NCBI GenBank assembly: GCA_003427395.1 | Contig: BFEA01000111.1 | Coordinates: 1,214,449-1,255,034 of the forward strand | DNA: 40,586 bases | Direction of reading: 5' to 3' | Origin: Chara braunii | Lineage: Eukaryota > Streptophyta > Charophyceae > Charales > Characeae | In this document: one piece after another, positions 9,751 through 20,504 of the stretch | How positions within the stretch are numbered: position 1 is the first letter of the stretch | Layout of the letters: every line of letters starts with the position of its first letter | Translations under genes and position numbers: made by a program | The notes under the pieces: model-generated | Databases searched by the model: none | What the model was told of the DNA's origin: nothing | The model's input: the letters and a program-made list of their open reading frames with translations, nothing else

Positions 9751-9788
9751 GGGCCAGACCATCCAATCTTATGGAACATGTCTGGTCC
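9751..9788 (+). repeat. Hairpin module 5 (type A)
   Basis: Outer arms GGGCCAGAC (9751-9759) and GTCTGGTCC (9780-9788) pair over 9 bp with one wobble. The core is CATCCAATCTTATGGAACAT. Confidence 0.85.
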
Positions 9789-9829
9789 TCCACAGGTTCA
9801 TTTCTCTCTGATCCATTTGTGTGCGGCAT

Positions 9830-9871
9830 GAGTCCAAAGTCATCCAATCTTATGGAACATGCTTTGTCCTC
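9830..9871 (+). repeat. Hairpin module 6 (type A)
   Basis: Outer arms CAAAGT (9835-9840) and GCTTTG (9861-9866) pair with one wobble. After two mismatches, GAG (9830-9832) pairs with CTC (9869-9871). The core is the same 20-mer as in modules 1 and 5. Confidence 0.8.
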
Positions 9872-9909
9872 AGCGGAAATTACTCCCTCAGAATAAAACG
9901 ACCAAAAGA

Positions 9910-9942
9910 GTTGAGCCATTCATCTTAGAAACAAAGCTCAAC
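9910..9942 (+). repeat. Hairpin module 7 (type B)
   Basis: Outer arms GTTGAGC (9910-9916) and GCTCAAC (9936-9942) pair perfectly over 7 bp. The core is CATTCATCTTAGAAACAAA. Confidence 0.85.
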
Positions 9943-10023
9943 CCCTTTTTCTCAGCACCAAAAAAGGCAGAGTACTCTGAGTTAAACCAGAGACTGTTCA
10001 GAAACCACCCAAAAATAAACAGC

Positions 10024-10060
10024 GACCAGACCATCCAATCTTATGGAACAATGTCTGGTC
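10024..10060 (+). repeat. Hairpin module 8 (type A)
   Basis: Outer arms GACCAGAC (10024-10031) and GTCTGGTC (10053-10060) pair perfectly over 8 bp. The core matches type A with one extra A before the 3' arm. Confidence 0.85.
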
Positions 10061-10098
10061 CTCAAGTCTGCACAGCCAAAACCCCACAAAATAAACAA

Positions 10099-10129
10099 CC
10101 AGGCCATTCATCTTAGAAACAAAGCCTGG
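10099..10129 (+). repeat. Hairpin module 9 (type B)
   Basis: Outer arms CCAGGC (10099-10104) and GCCTGG (10124-10129) pair perfectly over 6 bp. The core is CATTCATCTTAGAAACAAA. Confidence 0.85.
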
Positions 10130-11864
10130 CGAAATTAAATAAACACAAACTGACATTAAGCATACATTCCTTTATTTAATATTGTCATGTCCTGAAAGCC
10201 AAACTGGAAGCCAAAGTAAGGGTGCATACAGTATACTCAATCAAATCATAACAATGAATACAAATATGGGTTACAACTGGGTTTATAGAGGGGAGACAAT
10301 GATTACCTTTCAGTTCCCTGTCTCCAGAACTCCTCCTGAGTTCCGGCAGAGCTCTCGCAATCGGTGGGTGAACTCCCCATAGAGCCTTGCTGCGGTCCTA
10401 CGGGTTGCAATCCCGCCGGCCGCCTTCCACTCGGATCCAGTAGACTAGACTTAGAGTGAGAAAGATAGAAAGAAAAAGTTTTAGACTCTCAGATCCAAGA
10501 GAGATGCACTCAGACGCGCACGAGAGGGCCTTGATGCCTTGAATCGCCTGAGGGCCCCGCAATGGCGGCCAAAGCACGCCGTAGTCTGGTCAAACGAAAG
10601 CCAGCCTTCAGCCGTCGACTCCTTGACGACTCTTCAGTTTGCCGCAATAGACCCTTGCCTAATGAGCTCAGCTACACACAGGCTTCAAAGTCCGAACCGC
10701 CTCGGCCACAGCTCAAGGCATGGGTCGTGGGTACAAATCACAGTCTTCCCCTTCCATATAGTAGAGCCACACCGCAGCCTGTCTGGCTACGTAGGTGCCG
10801 CATGCTAGCCAACAGGTAGGCATGCAACTCCGAGGTTGCCTTGTTACCGTACCAGCTTGACAAAATGAGCGGCACACCGCCCAACAGACAAATCCGCAAC
10901 CCCACGGCTGGTCTGCAGCCGCCTTGTTCGATGAACCCCGACACCACACCAGCTGACCACCTCGTCTACTCCTCATAGCTGGTCCGCTACCGCTCTGCTT
11001 AACACTTTTCAATCCTGCCCGTCATGCACGCGGGACACCGGCAGCAGGGCAGCAGCGGGGCACAGACGAGTACGTTCACTCACCTAACACAGAGCAAGGC
11101 AGCACCCGATCAACTCACATCACGGTTTGAACTCAGCAGACTAATGGCACTCACCACCCACTGAGTCAGAAAGTCACTTTGACAAACACTCGGCATTGCC
11201 TACAGGCCACACAGACATCCCGTATGGAGTTATTTGGTAAGTTTGCACCCCTTCGGCTGTCCTCACACCACCTCCACTGGTTAGGACAAGTAAACGAGCA
11301 TCGAACGAACTTCCTGCTACACCGCAGACAGGTGCGTTCCTACCCTTCCGCCCTTCTTTCCCATTTCTGATTCCCTGCCACTCACTGCGTAGCCCCCGAC
11401 TCTTTCCACGTTCCTCAGCAGCTCCGCCCGCTTACACTTGCACCAAGCTTCCCGGATATGGATGCGAATCTCCTTCAAGAAAGGAACCATGTACGTTGTG
11501 AGAAAACCCGGGGAAGGGCTACCTACCGCTCGCTGAAGCCAAGGGCTACGGCGCCTGTCACTTCGCCGCGCCCGCGTCAGAGGTCCTCAGCGGCAGGCAG
11601 GGGTTGTCGGGGTGGAGCTGCCTGTCTCACCCCTCATCTATATGCTGAGAGCGATGCCTTTCGGATCCGAGGTGAGTTCACTGTCAATGCAGAATATCAT
11701 NAACGAATTCTGAAAGAACAACTCTTTGACTTTCCACAAAAACAGCCGACTTTCGAAAGTACCNNCCCCACCAAAGTAAAAGGGTTTCNAAAAGGAGAGG
11801 AGAATAAGTACCAAAGATGAATCAGGATCTNCTCAGGAGCATGTCAACAAATTTTCAGGAAACA
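10130..11864. other. Unassigned sequence
   Basis: No gene recognised. One perfect hairpin (GAACTC 10327-10332 with GAGTTC 10338-10343) follows the module array. Overlapping short frames on both strands at 10.54-11.01 kb have no family signature. Ambiguous bases begin near 11701. Confidence 0.5.
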
Positions 11865-12130
11865 GAAACGAGCCAATCGATAGGCTGAACTCTGATTGNN
11901 GATGTGAACCTTTAGTTAATCGGGACTCTGATTACCAAAACAAGCCAAAACTGAAACGAGCCAATAGNCATAAATGGGTTCTNGTTGCAAGGGTGATCCG
12001 ATAATTNATCAGGGCTCTGATTACAGTGACGACCCAATACCGAAATGAGCCAATACCAAGCGNAGACCTTCCAGGCTGATAATCAGGCCAGATCTGTTTG
12101 ATGGTAAATAATAGTACTCAAGGAATCAAA
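11865..12130. repeat. ~88-bp tandem repeat, about three copies
   Basis: The phrase GAAACGAGCCAAT (or GAAATGAGCCAAT) recurs at 11865, 11953 and 12042, each accompanied by 'CTCTGATT' at a similar offset. A related ACGAGCCAATCAACTGG lies at about 12709. Several Ns lie inside the copies. Confidence 0.65.
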
Positions 12131-12267
12131 TTTCAGNTGTCCTATACCCTCAGTTTCAGGTGGTCAGACAGATACGTTACCACACCCTTCTGCAGCCGCG
12201 ACAGTCTCTCTATTTGCATTATCTCCCCGTCATCACACGAATGCACTTCCTCCCTCACTCTGTTCAC

Positions 12268-12278
12268 CTCATCTGTCT

Positions 12279-12321
<43 letters not shown>

Positions 12322-12585
12322 CAGCCTGTCTCTCTCTCTCCCTCTCTCTCTCTCTGTGCGTGCAGCCTGTCTCTCTCCCCCTCTCTCTCTCTCTGTGCGT
12401 GCAGCCTGTCTCTCTCCCCCTCTCTCTCTCTCTGTGCGTGCAGGCTGTCTCTCTCTCTCCCTCTCTCTCTCTCNCAGGCTGTCTCTCTCTCTCCCTCTCT
12501 CTCTCTCTGTGCGTGCAGCCTGTCTCTCTCCCCCTCTCTCTCTCTCTGTGCGTGCAGGCTGTCTCTCTCCCCCTCTCTCTCTCTT
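12268..12585. repeat. CT-rich minisatellite with GTGCGTGCAG units
   Basis: A (CT)n tract carries six or seven units of about 36-40 bases. Each has GTG(T/C)GTGCAG(C/G)CTGTCTCTCTC followed by CCCTCTCTCTCTCT. All three plus-strand frames and one minus-strand frame stay open, which is what CT repeats do; this is not evidence of a gene. Confidence 0.95.
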
Positions 12586-12690
12586 CTCTCTGGCTGTTCA
12601 CTCGCGGTGTCCTCTCTGGCTGTTCACTCGCGGTGTCCTCTCTGGCTGTTCACTCGCGGTGTCCTCTCTGGCCGTTCACTCTCACTGTTC
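12585..12690. repeat. 26-bp minisatellite, about four copies
   Basis: TGGCTGTTCACTCGCGGTGT recurs exactly every 26 bases from 12591. The last copy is altered (TGGCCGTTCACTCTCACTGT). It directly abuts the CT-rich minisatellite. Confidence 0.95.
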
Positions 12691-13429
12691 TCTCTTTCTC
12701 TCTCTTACGAACGAGCCAATCAACTGGCCCTTGATGGACGTGCTGTTGTTTAAACAAGTCCGTCCCCTCTATCTCTTTCCCTTAAGCCAGAAGCCTTGCC
12801 CCTCTCGGTCAATAAGTCCAATCTTGAAAGAGGGGTCTACGCATTAACAGGTTGGGGTTTGCAAGGGATGTATGAACCACTCACTAGTCAGTTCCCCAAT
12901 CAGTCCATTGCTTTAATCATCAGTCCCGCCCGAGGACCACCGCTGCCCCAGTTTGAGGTGACAACGAGTGCTAGGGGGGGGGGCATAGAACCAATAAACG
13001 AGCTCACTTCTCAAGGAGCAGCGGACTATCCAACCTCTTTTCCCGTTTTCTTTCACAGGTAACCGAAGCTTTTTCCTTAATCACACCGAATTTTCGCTGT
13101 CCTAGCATGAGTGTCTGTTCATGGTCCGGTCGGATGTCCTGACAGCTTCTCACTGCCTGCTTGTCAAGGCGTCAAGTTCCCCATATACGAAGAGGGTGCG
13201 CGCACAGAGTTCTCTGCGATTCCCACCATATTTAGGCCAGATGCGCGGGAGTCTTCAGATTCAGATATCAAACCCCTGAGGCATGTGCTCTTACACCCCA
13301 CTTTTAACAGTTGACGGACGACGATTTTTTTTTACGGCTCCCCCTTTTCCTCATTCAGGAGGGCCCAGTCCAGGATTAGCAGTTTCAATCACGCACCAGC
13401 GGTTCAGAGTACCTGTTCCCCAGCCTTGA
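12691..13429. other. Unassigned sequence
   Basis: No gene, RNA or repeat recognised. A G8 run lies near 12974 and a T9 run near 13325. Confidence 0.5.
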
Positions 13430-13790
13430 AGCGCCAGATTGAGTAGTCAGGGGTTTGGTCGGGTATCACACCTTCACCTNATGCACGTGGATGATCCCAA
13501 TGACGTTCAAGATTCAGTTAATCAGACTGGTAGCCTTGAACAGATGCATAGAGTGATTGTCCCCCCATTTCAGTGAAGGCATGTGCTTCAGAGTAAATGT
13601 CAGATTTAAGCAAGCATTCAGGTTCAGAGAATCCAGCCGNGGATCTTGAACAGGTACATCGCTGAATTATCTTTCCTTCTCGTGCTTGAGCGCGCTTTCT
13701 CAAGTATNTATCGGATTTCGACAAACGTTCAGGACTCGGCGTGTCTGTCCAGAGGTCCTGTACAGGTACATTGAAGAGTCGATTTACATC
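13430..13790. repeat. ~112-bp tandem repeat, three diverged copies
   Basis: The phrase 'CTTGAACAG-T(A/G)CAT' or 'CTGTACAGGTACATTG' recurs at about 13533, 13642 and 13756. 'TC-GATTT--(G/C)-CAA(G/A)C(A/G)TTCAGG' recurs at about 13600 and 13711. Copies are strongly diverged and contain Ns. Confidence 0.5.
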
Positions 13791-15360
13791 CCTGAGACTA
13801 CGCGCGATTTCTCGTTCACACAACCTCACATGCGTTTCTGGTTTCTTCTTAGCCTAGTTGCTNGGGCAACAGATTCGTTCCTCCGATGGCTCGCCCTCCC
13901 CCTATACTCCCTACTCTCACACACCTCTACTCTNGCTCTCTGGTTCACCTACGCCCTCGCTCACTTATTCCCCTCCATATCTTGACTTTTGNGTTCTCGT
14001 TCAGGCTTATTTGTCCCCGCCTGATCGACTACCCCTTTCGCACAGTAAATCCTTTAAGGACTGATAAACGAGTAGGTGCAGACAATTTTGTCGAGATTCT
14101 GCAGGTACTCATGATAATATTAACCNTAATGATAATGCAAATAATTAAATCAGTATTACTTACACCTTCTCAGGCCACATACATTCGTCCTTCACACAGT
14201 TGTCACAGNTGCACATCTNCGGACGCTTGGCTCGTTGCCTTCCCTCACACTCACCCGTTGGGCACANATTTTTCCCTCGCTCGCCCGNTCTTACCTCTTT
14301 CACTGCAGTTTATCTGCAAGGAAGAACCCGATCAGTATCCTGGCACGCACCANGGAGCAGGCTGTGTTCACCTTGGATACTCCTCCNGGTCGCTGTGATC
14401 CAATTGTCTCATGCGTCCCTGAGCCAACCTGTCGCACGACGGACGTCAGGCAAGGTTCGAGTCCTCTCCCTCCCAAGGCACGTGGAGGNTGTGAACGCCT
14501 TGNGCACCGGATCTCTATTACGCTTCTCAACTCCCCTCCGTCATCTCAAAGGGGGCGCAGGTTGTGTCTGCTCTCTGCAGCACACATCAGGCACCCTTTC
14601 TTCGTCTTCTCCATCCCACGACGCTCCCCGTTGCTGAAGCGCGNCGTGCTACACGCCNGTATCTGCCCGTGGCCTTCGTCCTNCGTTTACTTGCCAAGTG
14701 AGCTCGTGTCCCTCCGCANCGCTCCCGTGGTGAGCGGCGTACACCTTGCCCNCCCCCTCCTCTGCACTTCTCTCCACCTTTCGTAACCACCGGTGCCTCC
14801 GTGCCAGGGCGCTGAGCACGGCTCGCACAGTCCCCGTTGCATCAATCTCCGAGGACGTCCNCGGGGAACACCGTGCACGCCTTGCACGCGTGGAAAAAAA
14901 AAAAANCCTTCAAGTCTCACTGAGCTCGCCTATATCCTTGGTACCGAAAGCTGCAGCCTTCAGAGAGCGTCGCTACAACCAACTTTGACAATCTCCTCCT
15001 CGGTAACCGGGATAGTAGGATTTCTGGTCTGTGACAGGTAGTGAAAAAGGAGCGCCTTCTTGCTCTGGTACCCGAACCAATAACCGTACGAGTCGAACCA
15101 GTTTTCCGAGCCTGAACCATTCCTAGCTACAGTGGCCAGCGGTATCCAGTTGTCCTTCCTATATCCGCAGCNTGTGGCCAACCGACCTGCCTCGGCTCCC
15201 CAGCATCTCGGTCCCCACTGCGGTTGGTGTCTCGACTGCAGGGTAAGGTCCAGCCTCTAAACCCATCAGGTCCAGACCACGTGCCAAGCGCTAGTGTTGT
15301 GCCACNAACCAACGCGGCGAAATCGCAGCTGCCTCGAAATAGATCAGAGTGGCACACAGG
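13791..15360. other. Unassigned sequence with many Ns
   Basis: Many single Ns make frames unreliable here. Long overlapping frames on both strands have no recognisable domain. Near 15065-15125 the text (CCGAACCAATAACCG, GTCGAACCAG, CCTGAACCATT) resembles units of the minisatellite that follows. Confidence 0.45.
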
Positions 15361-15995
15361 GAAATTCCAACGTCGTACCGGGCCTGAAAANAANNACTAG
15401 CCCGCGGCGCCGCATCACGGCCACTGTTTCAATTAGAACCCGCGGTCATTACCGGCCCTCTCAATAGTGGACCGAGGTTACCGCACCAATGNTGTCCTAG
15501 NGATAGTACCGAACCAATGTGGCCATCACACCGTACCAAATCGGAGCCGGAATAGTCAAACACCAAACCCACTCGGTGCTGCATACCGTACCCGTTTCGG
15601 ACCTGAATAGGTTGTACCATACCGACCCCGGACCAATACCGNGCCTGAGACAAGCCGNCGACGAGCGANTACCGGATCTGACTCGATAGCCGCAACGGTA
15701 CCGAACCTGAAATGAACGGCCGTATTGGTGCCAAACCTGGAATGTACTGTCGTGGTGGTTCCGAACCCGAAACAAATGGTGCCGAAGCCGAAATAACTGT
15801 CGTAGCCGTCCCGGACCTGAAAATAAACCGCGATAGTGTCCCCAAACCTGACGTACGCTGATGCCGAGCTCATGCTGAGCCAGAAATATGCCCGGTATCG
15901 AGCCAGATAGAGAACCTCTCTGAACCATGTGCCCATACCGAGCCAGGTACCATACTGTCGGTCCAAAGTAGCACCACCTCATGCTATCCACGCGA
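15360..15995. repeat. ~30-bp degenerate minisatellite
   Basis: A unit like 'GGT-CCGAACCTGAAAT-AAC-G-CGT' repeats about every 30 bases, clearest at 15700-15850. Because 30 is a multiple of 3, the minus strand keeps an open frame (15556-15966) that reads as ten-residue units such as HFRFGTVAAI, HSRFGTNTAV and CFGFGTTTTV. Whether this was ever translated is unknown; it may be simply a minisatellite. Confidence 0.65.
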
Positions 15996-16000
15996 ATCCC

Positions 16001-16578
16001 GCTCTCGGAACACCCCATCTTTGGTAAGATTAGAAAACAAGTAAGTTAGGGAAAACGACGTAGGGAATTCTCGACCATCGGCAGTAGTGAAAACTGTTAG
16101 AGTCCAGAGAAACTGATCTTTATGGGGTCAGAGTTAATGGCGGGTAATCAAGGCGAAATTTGGCCCATCTCCCAATTGTCATCGTTTCTCGCCCCTTTCA
16201 TTCTTCTCATTCAATCTTCCTTTTTCTCAATTCTATTGTTGGAAAAAATAAATCAAGCGTAAATTCCTCAAAATTGAATTCCGAAAAAGTATATACACAG
16301 GACCGGATTTCTCTTGTTTCTTTTATCTTTCTCTATTTTTAGTATTTTTCTATGCTATCAAATTTATTGCCGGGATCATAAAATACGAGGGTTTTCCCCC
16401 CTAGTTTTAAATGCCGTATAAAATGAGGAAATTAAAGGATATTATGTTTTTCCCTTCTCCCCACCTGGTCTTAATCCCTTTTTCCCCATCTCTAATTATG
16501 GTACTAAAATAGACAAAAACTCGAGGCCTCATTTCGNCCCTGGTCGTATGTCGCCAAAAAGGCGGCTGCGAGGTCAGC
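16001..16578. other. Unassigned AT-rich stretch
   Basis: No gene recognised. T-rich and A-rich text at 16200-16500 with short frames only. Confidence 0.5.
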
Positions 16579-16689
16579 TCCCGCGATACCCCTCCGCGGC
16601 AGGTCAATCCGGATCTAACCCCCCTGAACGGTCNTCCCGCGATACCCCTCCGCGGCAGGTCAATCCGGNTCTAACCCCCCTGAACGGTC
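16579..16689. repeat. 56-bp near-perfect tandem duplication
   Basis: Units 16579-16634 and 16635-16689 start TCCCGCGATACCCCTCCGCG and end CCCCTGAACGGTC. They appear identical apart from Ns at 16634 and 16669. Being so perfect next to Ns, this may be an assembly error. Confidence 0.9.
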
Positions 16690-17600
16690 AGAAATGACAG
16701 TCCCGAGACATGCCGAGTCCGGTCATCCATCTCGCCATCTTTGAGCGTTACTCATAAAGTTCAGTGGGCCCAAAATCAGGGGTGCCCTGAGTTCCCCTAA
16801 TTTTTGCGGCCTGGTCATACGAGACTACCATCAAAACACGGATTTGTCCCTGAGCCTAAGTCCCAAAACTGCGGATCTCAGGCGGCGCACGGCTTGCGGC
16901 CGCCTGACAACGTATCCGTCTTCCCTTTCTCTTCGACTCCCTCACTCTCTCGCACTTCCGCTACCGAACCCTTCCCCAGAGCACGTGCTAGGTGCATCCG
17001 AGGATCGGCCAGGCCGTGCAGATGGGCTCCCCGTCAGAGACGGGTGGCGCACCGGTTCAGGTAAGTCTCCGGCCTCGTGGCTGGCTTCCCACCTCCCCCG
17101 CTACTGTAGTGAGCAAGTCGAATGAATCTTTCACTACAAGGTGGGAAAATACATTGTTGTATTCATGCCGTCCTCCTCCCGGCGCAGTCGCTTATTAACA
17201 TACCCCAAAAACTAACCGTCACACTCCCAATCTAAACCCTGCCATCCTAGTCGCGGCACTCTAAAACCCCCTTTTTGGCCCTCCTCCCTCGATCGTTTCT
17301 TCAGGAAATCGAATAGCACTCTCGATTTTCCACTCGTTCCTCCTCCACTCTCGCCATAGTTTCACGCACATCGTTCCCGAACTAACTTTTTTCCTACTCA
17401 ACCAACGCTAAAACTAACAGCAGATTCGAACTCGCCGGCCCAAAAAACCTCGGAAACAAGACCTCCCTCGCCCGTTTCCTCCGAGAGTCGAGCGAGCAAT
17501 GCAAATCTCGTTCTGCTCACTCACACCTTCTCCACAGCTCCACGCACTAACTTTCTCTCTAACCTCCTATCTTACTAACCGAACAGCCAAACTGACTTCA
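16690..17600. other. Unassigned; consensus 5' splice site at 17059
   Basis: No gene recognised. TTCAG|GTAAGT (intron start at about 17060) is a consensus donor and closes a short plus-strand open stretch, but I find no partner exon. Confidence 0.35.
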
Positions 17601-18500
17601 TATTCGGACTCCCATGACCAAAAAACCGCTATCTAGTACCTACTCTCGTCCGATTTCGTTGAGGAACGGTCGAGCAACGCTCTTCTCGCCCCGCCATTGC
17701 CCCTCACCATCTCCGACTTCGGTCTGTATGCACCTGGAGCGTTTTTGCGGCAGGGTGCGTCCCTCCTTTTCGTGCCTTCATGCCCCTCCCTCTTTGCCAG
17801 CCTCTCTGTCGCCCGCTCGCTGCTGTTCTCCCCGTTGCTGTTCACGTGGCGCCCAACGGTCATTGTGGCCCGTCTCACTCACTGTGCTCAGCCCCGCCTT
17901 ACTCCTCGTGTCTACCCCGTCGTCGCCCCATCTGCGCTCTCTACTAGCCCCGGTTGCCGGTCTCTACGGCTTATGGTCCGAGGGCAGGCCGCTACAGCCC
18001 CCCCTTGCCCCGCTCCACTCTCTGCTGAGTCCACCACCCCCTCGGGCCTCCAATAGCCAACTCCCATCGGAACAGTCGATCGCCGCATGGCATGTTGCAA
18101 GTCTTGCACGGGCCTTGGTGGGCTGGGCCCGGTGCAGTTCTCGGCGGTAGCAGCAGATATTCAAATGAGAACTTTGAAGAAAAACCGGCGTGGGAAAAGG
18201 TACTGTAGGTGGGCGGCCGCTGCAGCAGCCCCCCCCCTCACAGTGCTCTGTGCCGCCCCGCTCCTCCTGGCGCGGGCATGGCCCACACACGGACCCCTTT
18301 TACCAGACTGCGAAGGCGGACGATGACCCCGCAGAAGGGCCCACGCCACCCTGGTCCCTTCGGTCCTGCCGCTAGTCAGTCGCTAACCCCCCCTGAATAC
18401 GTAGGAACCCTCGGGTCAACCAAAAATTCTAGGCGCGTGCTCAAGGCCCTCGATCGTCGCAACGACCTCCAACTTCCGCGTCGTGCCTAGGTCAAGGAGT
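17601..18500. other. Unassigned C-rich stretch
   Basis: A 178-codon frame (17614-18150, +) and overlapping ones are dominated by S, P, L and R, as expected from C-rich DNA. No domain recognised. Confidence 0.45.
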
Positions 18501-19452
18501 ACCGAGGCAAAATAATGACACAACAATAAATAACAATAGTTATAATTTTTTAACCGTCAGAATATGGCGGAAAGGGGGACGCTTGTGCCGCTCGTGACGC
18601 TGCAACAGTAAAACCAAGGGGAGTAGCCCCGCGGACTCCCAACCCCTCGGCCCCTTCGTGCCGCTCCCACACTCTCGCGTCGTCACTGCTCGGTCTCGAT
18701 TCTTGAATCTCTTTGATGAACGTCGGACGCTGTGACCGCTAATGCTAGGCCCAAGTCTAGACTTAGCTTCGTCGGATGCCCAAATAAACGGGCACTGCGC
18801 GACGCGCCGAACTACCAAGACGCCTTCCAAAGTCATCTTGGTGTCGATGCCGTCCTCCACACGTACGCTCACGTCATAAGTAGCACATTAATCAAAGGGA
18901 CGTAGTCTTTCTAATCCCCATTTAATCAGGAGAAAAAAATCCTGGCTGGCGATCACGCCGGCCTTTCAATCGTCAAAAAGATAAAAAGATCACGCGCGCC
19001 CACACACTCTTTATTCAAGTTAACCACCCAGCCAACGCACATTACAAACCCTGTCGTGCCTCGCGCGGTATATTCAAACTCAAATTCTGACTTAATTCCT
19101 GTCACTTGCAAAAACCAGGCCGGATACCCTTGTAAGGGTATTCGCGCCGACAGCGCGATTAAGGGCCTAAGTAGGCTAAAAAGAGAAACGCGTCGGGTAT
19201 GGGGCCGCAGCGCAGGAGAGATAGGAAGTTTTTATTTTTATTTTCTAGAGCCCATGGGGGTTGATTTCGAGCCCGGCGGAGGCAGCAGGTCGATGTCGAG
19301 GCCTACTCGTTGGGTGACCCCGAAGTCGTGGATGGGCAGCCATCCACAGAAAAGCGAGAGGCAGGCAGGCAGAGCCTGCAAGGCCACAAGCAGGAGGGGT
19401 TGGAGTCGACGGTTCCTGCTATGCTACAGGCAGGAGAAGTGGTTGGGTTGAG
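18501..19452. other. Unassigned sequence
   Basis: No gene recognised. Short frames at 18540-18872 (-) and 19056-19451 (+) lack known motifs. A mixed T-rich run lies near 19231-19243. Confidence 0.45.
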
Positions 19453-19664
19453 CTCTTCTTATAGAAGAGATGCTCTTACTACTCTCGTAGTAGGAGTCAG
19501 CCCAATAGGTTAGCATATCAGAATCTTACCCCGCAGATGCGGGGATCAAATCAGACATGCACTGCTGGGCTGACTCCTTTTTGAGCAGCCGCCCGTAAGG
19601 CAGACGAGCGCGACCGATTTTGGCCGCATGATCCTCAAGATCATGCGGCGGAAATCTGCGGCCA
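19453..19664. other. Compact cluster of perfect hairpins (candidate ncRNA)
   Basis: Four consecutive stems: CTCTTC/GAAGAG (19453-19469), TACTAC/GTAGTA (19477-19492), GGAGTCAGCCCA/TGGGCTGACTCC (19493-19504 with 19566-19577) and GCCGCATGATC/GATCATGCGGC (19623-19649). The third encloses CCCCGC/GCGGGG (19529-19544). The last can instead fold as TGGCCGCA (19621-19628) with TGCGGCCA (19657-19664), which excludes the 11-bp stem. It lies just outside the proposed LINE 3' end. Family unknown. Confidence 0.55.
19493..19582 (+). ncRNA. tRNA-like foldback ending in TTTTT
   Basis: A perfect 12-bp terminal stem encloses text resembling a tRNA body: GGTTAGCATATCAG (D-arm-like), an internal C-rich hairpin, then GGGGATCAAATC, close to the Pol III B box GGTTCAAATC. 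A T5 run (19578-19582) follows the stem, as at Pol III terminators. The T-arm cannot close normally and the terminal stem is too long for a tRNA, so this is at best a tRNA-derived element or degraded tRNA. An alternative is chance similarity. Confidence 0.35.
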
Positions 19665-19744
19665 CACCGGAATGAGCATGTCCCCTGCGCAAGGATGACA
19701 CGCATAAATCGAGAAATGGTCCTAATATTTTTTTATTTTTTTTT

Positions 19745-20504
19745 CATTGTAATTGTGTTGCAAAATTCAATAGGACAAGGTCGGGGACCTCACAATTCAA
19801 CCCGGAGTTATCCTGACAGCCTCAACCAGTTTCGCTTGCGAGCATAGCTCGACGAACCACTAGTTGCTGAAATTATCAGCCTGCCGCTGGAAAACGGGTC
19901 CAGCATCCCTTCTCAAAACATTACTAAAATCATCTTGAAGCTCCAAAGGAGAGAAAGTCTTGAGCTAACTCTGAACAAATATGACTTCTGCAGACTAAGA
20001 CATTCTGAACTACTACTCAATCTGAATTGTACCTGCAATTCACTTTCCCCTCTAGTACCAAGTCTCTTGTAAAACTTCCGAAGAATGTCCAAAATAATTA
20101 TGAAAGGTGGCTGAATTAATACGCCACACCGTCACGAACCTTTCAACCTATAGTAGTTTGTGATTCGATCTCCAAAACAACCAGCTCTCTGAAACTAAAA
20201 GTACATCAGCTTGCCGAACCCAAAAATCCTCCGAGTCGCACCCAAACGCTGTCTAAAAACCCTAGCGACAACTACCACCAACCGTTATCAATAGGGCCTA
20301 TTGCGACCATTTTGATGACTACACCTAACTCCACAACAACCATTGAGCATATCTCAGTTTACTGTCCTCTGAAATAGCTGCAAAATAGTCCTTTTTTGCC
20401 CATGTCTTGGACATGCAGAGCTAACCCTTTGACTTCCAATCAGTGAACACTACTAGTGTAATAACTTGCTTAATCTAATTAAAGGTCTGTTGAGTGGGGA
20501 TTGC
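19745..20504 (-). other. LINE 3' region (inferred)
   Basis: This is the sequence between the ORF2 stop and the A-rich tail. It has no long frame. Assignment as 3' UTR is inferred from position only. Confidence 0.5.

Larger units (their letters stand above)
9338..10129 (+). repeat. Array of nine two-stem hairpin modules with constant ATCTTA loop
   Basis: Nine modules share one plan: variable outer arm, CA, inner stem, loop ATCTTA, inner stem, a 4-6 base A/C-rich strand (usually ACAT or ACAAA), complementary outer arm. Type A inner stems are TCCA/TGGA (four modules) or CCCA/TGGG (one); type B is TTC/GAA (four). The order is A B B A A A B A B. Core starts are 9351, 9446, 9549, 9646, 9760, 9841, 9917, 10032 and 10105, so spacing is irregular (about 73-115). 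Outer arms differ in every module yet stay complementary, which points to selection on structure or to hairpin duplication. I know no named family with this plan. A protein-binding RNA hairpin or a DNA recombination site are possible roles. Confidence 0.85.

Noticed and set aside
9338-10129. CRISPR-like array
   Set aside because: Repeats are not identical, come in two types, have private complementary arms and irregular spacing of about 73-115 bases, and the window is eukaryotic.
12098-12847. Long plus-strand open frames rich in S, L and C
   Set aside because: They are translations of CT-rich minisatellites; all plus-strand frames are open and the composition is that of the repeat.
17614-18150. 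178-codon S/P/L/R-rich frame
   Set aside because: Composition follows the C-rich DNA and neighbouring frames look the same; no motif or start context.
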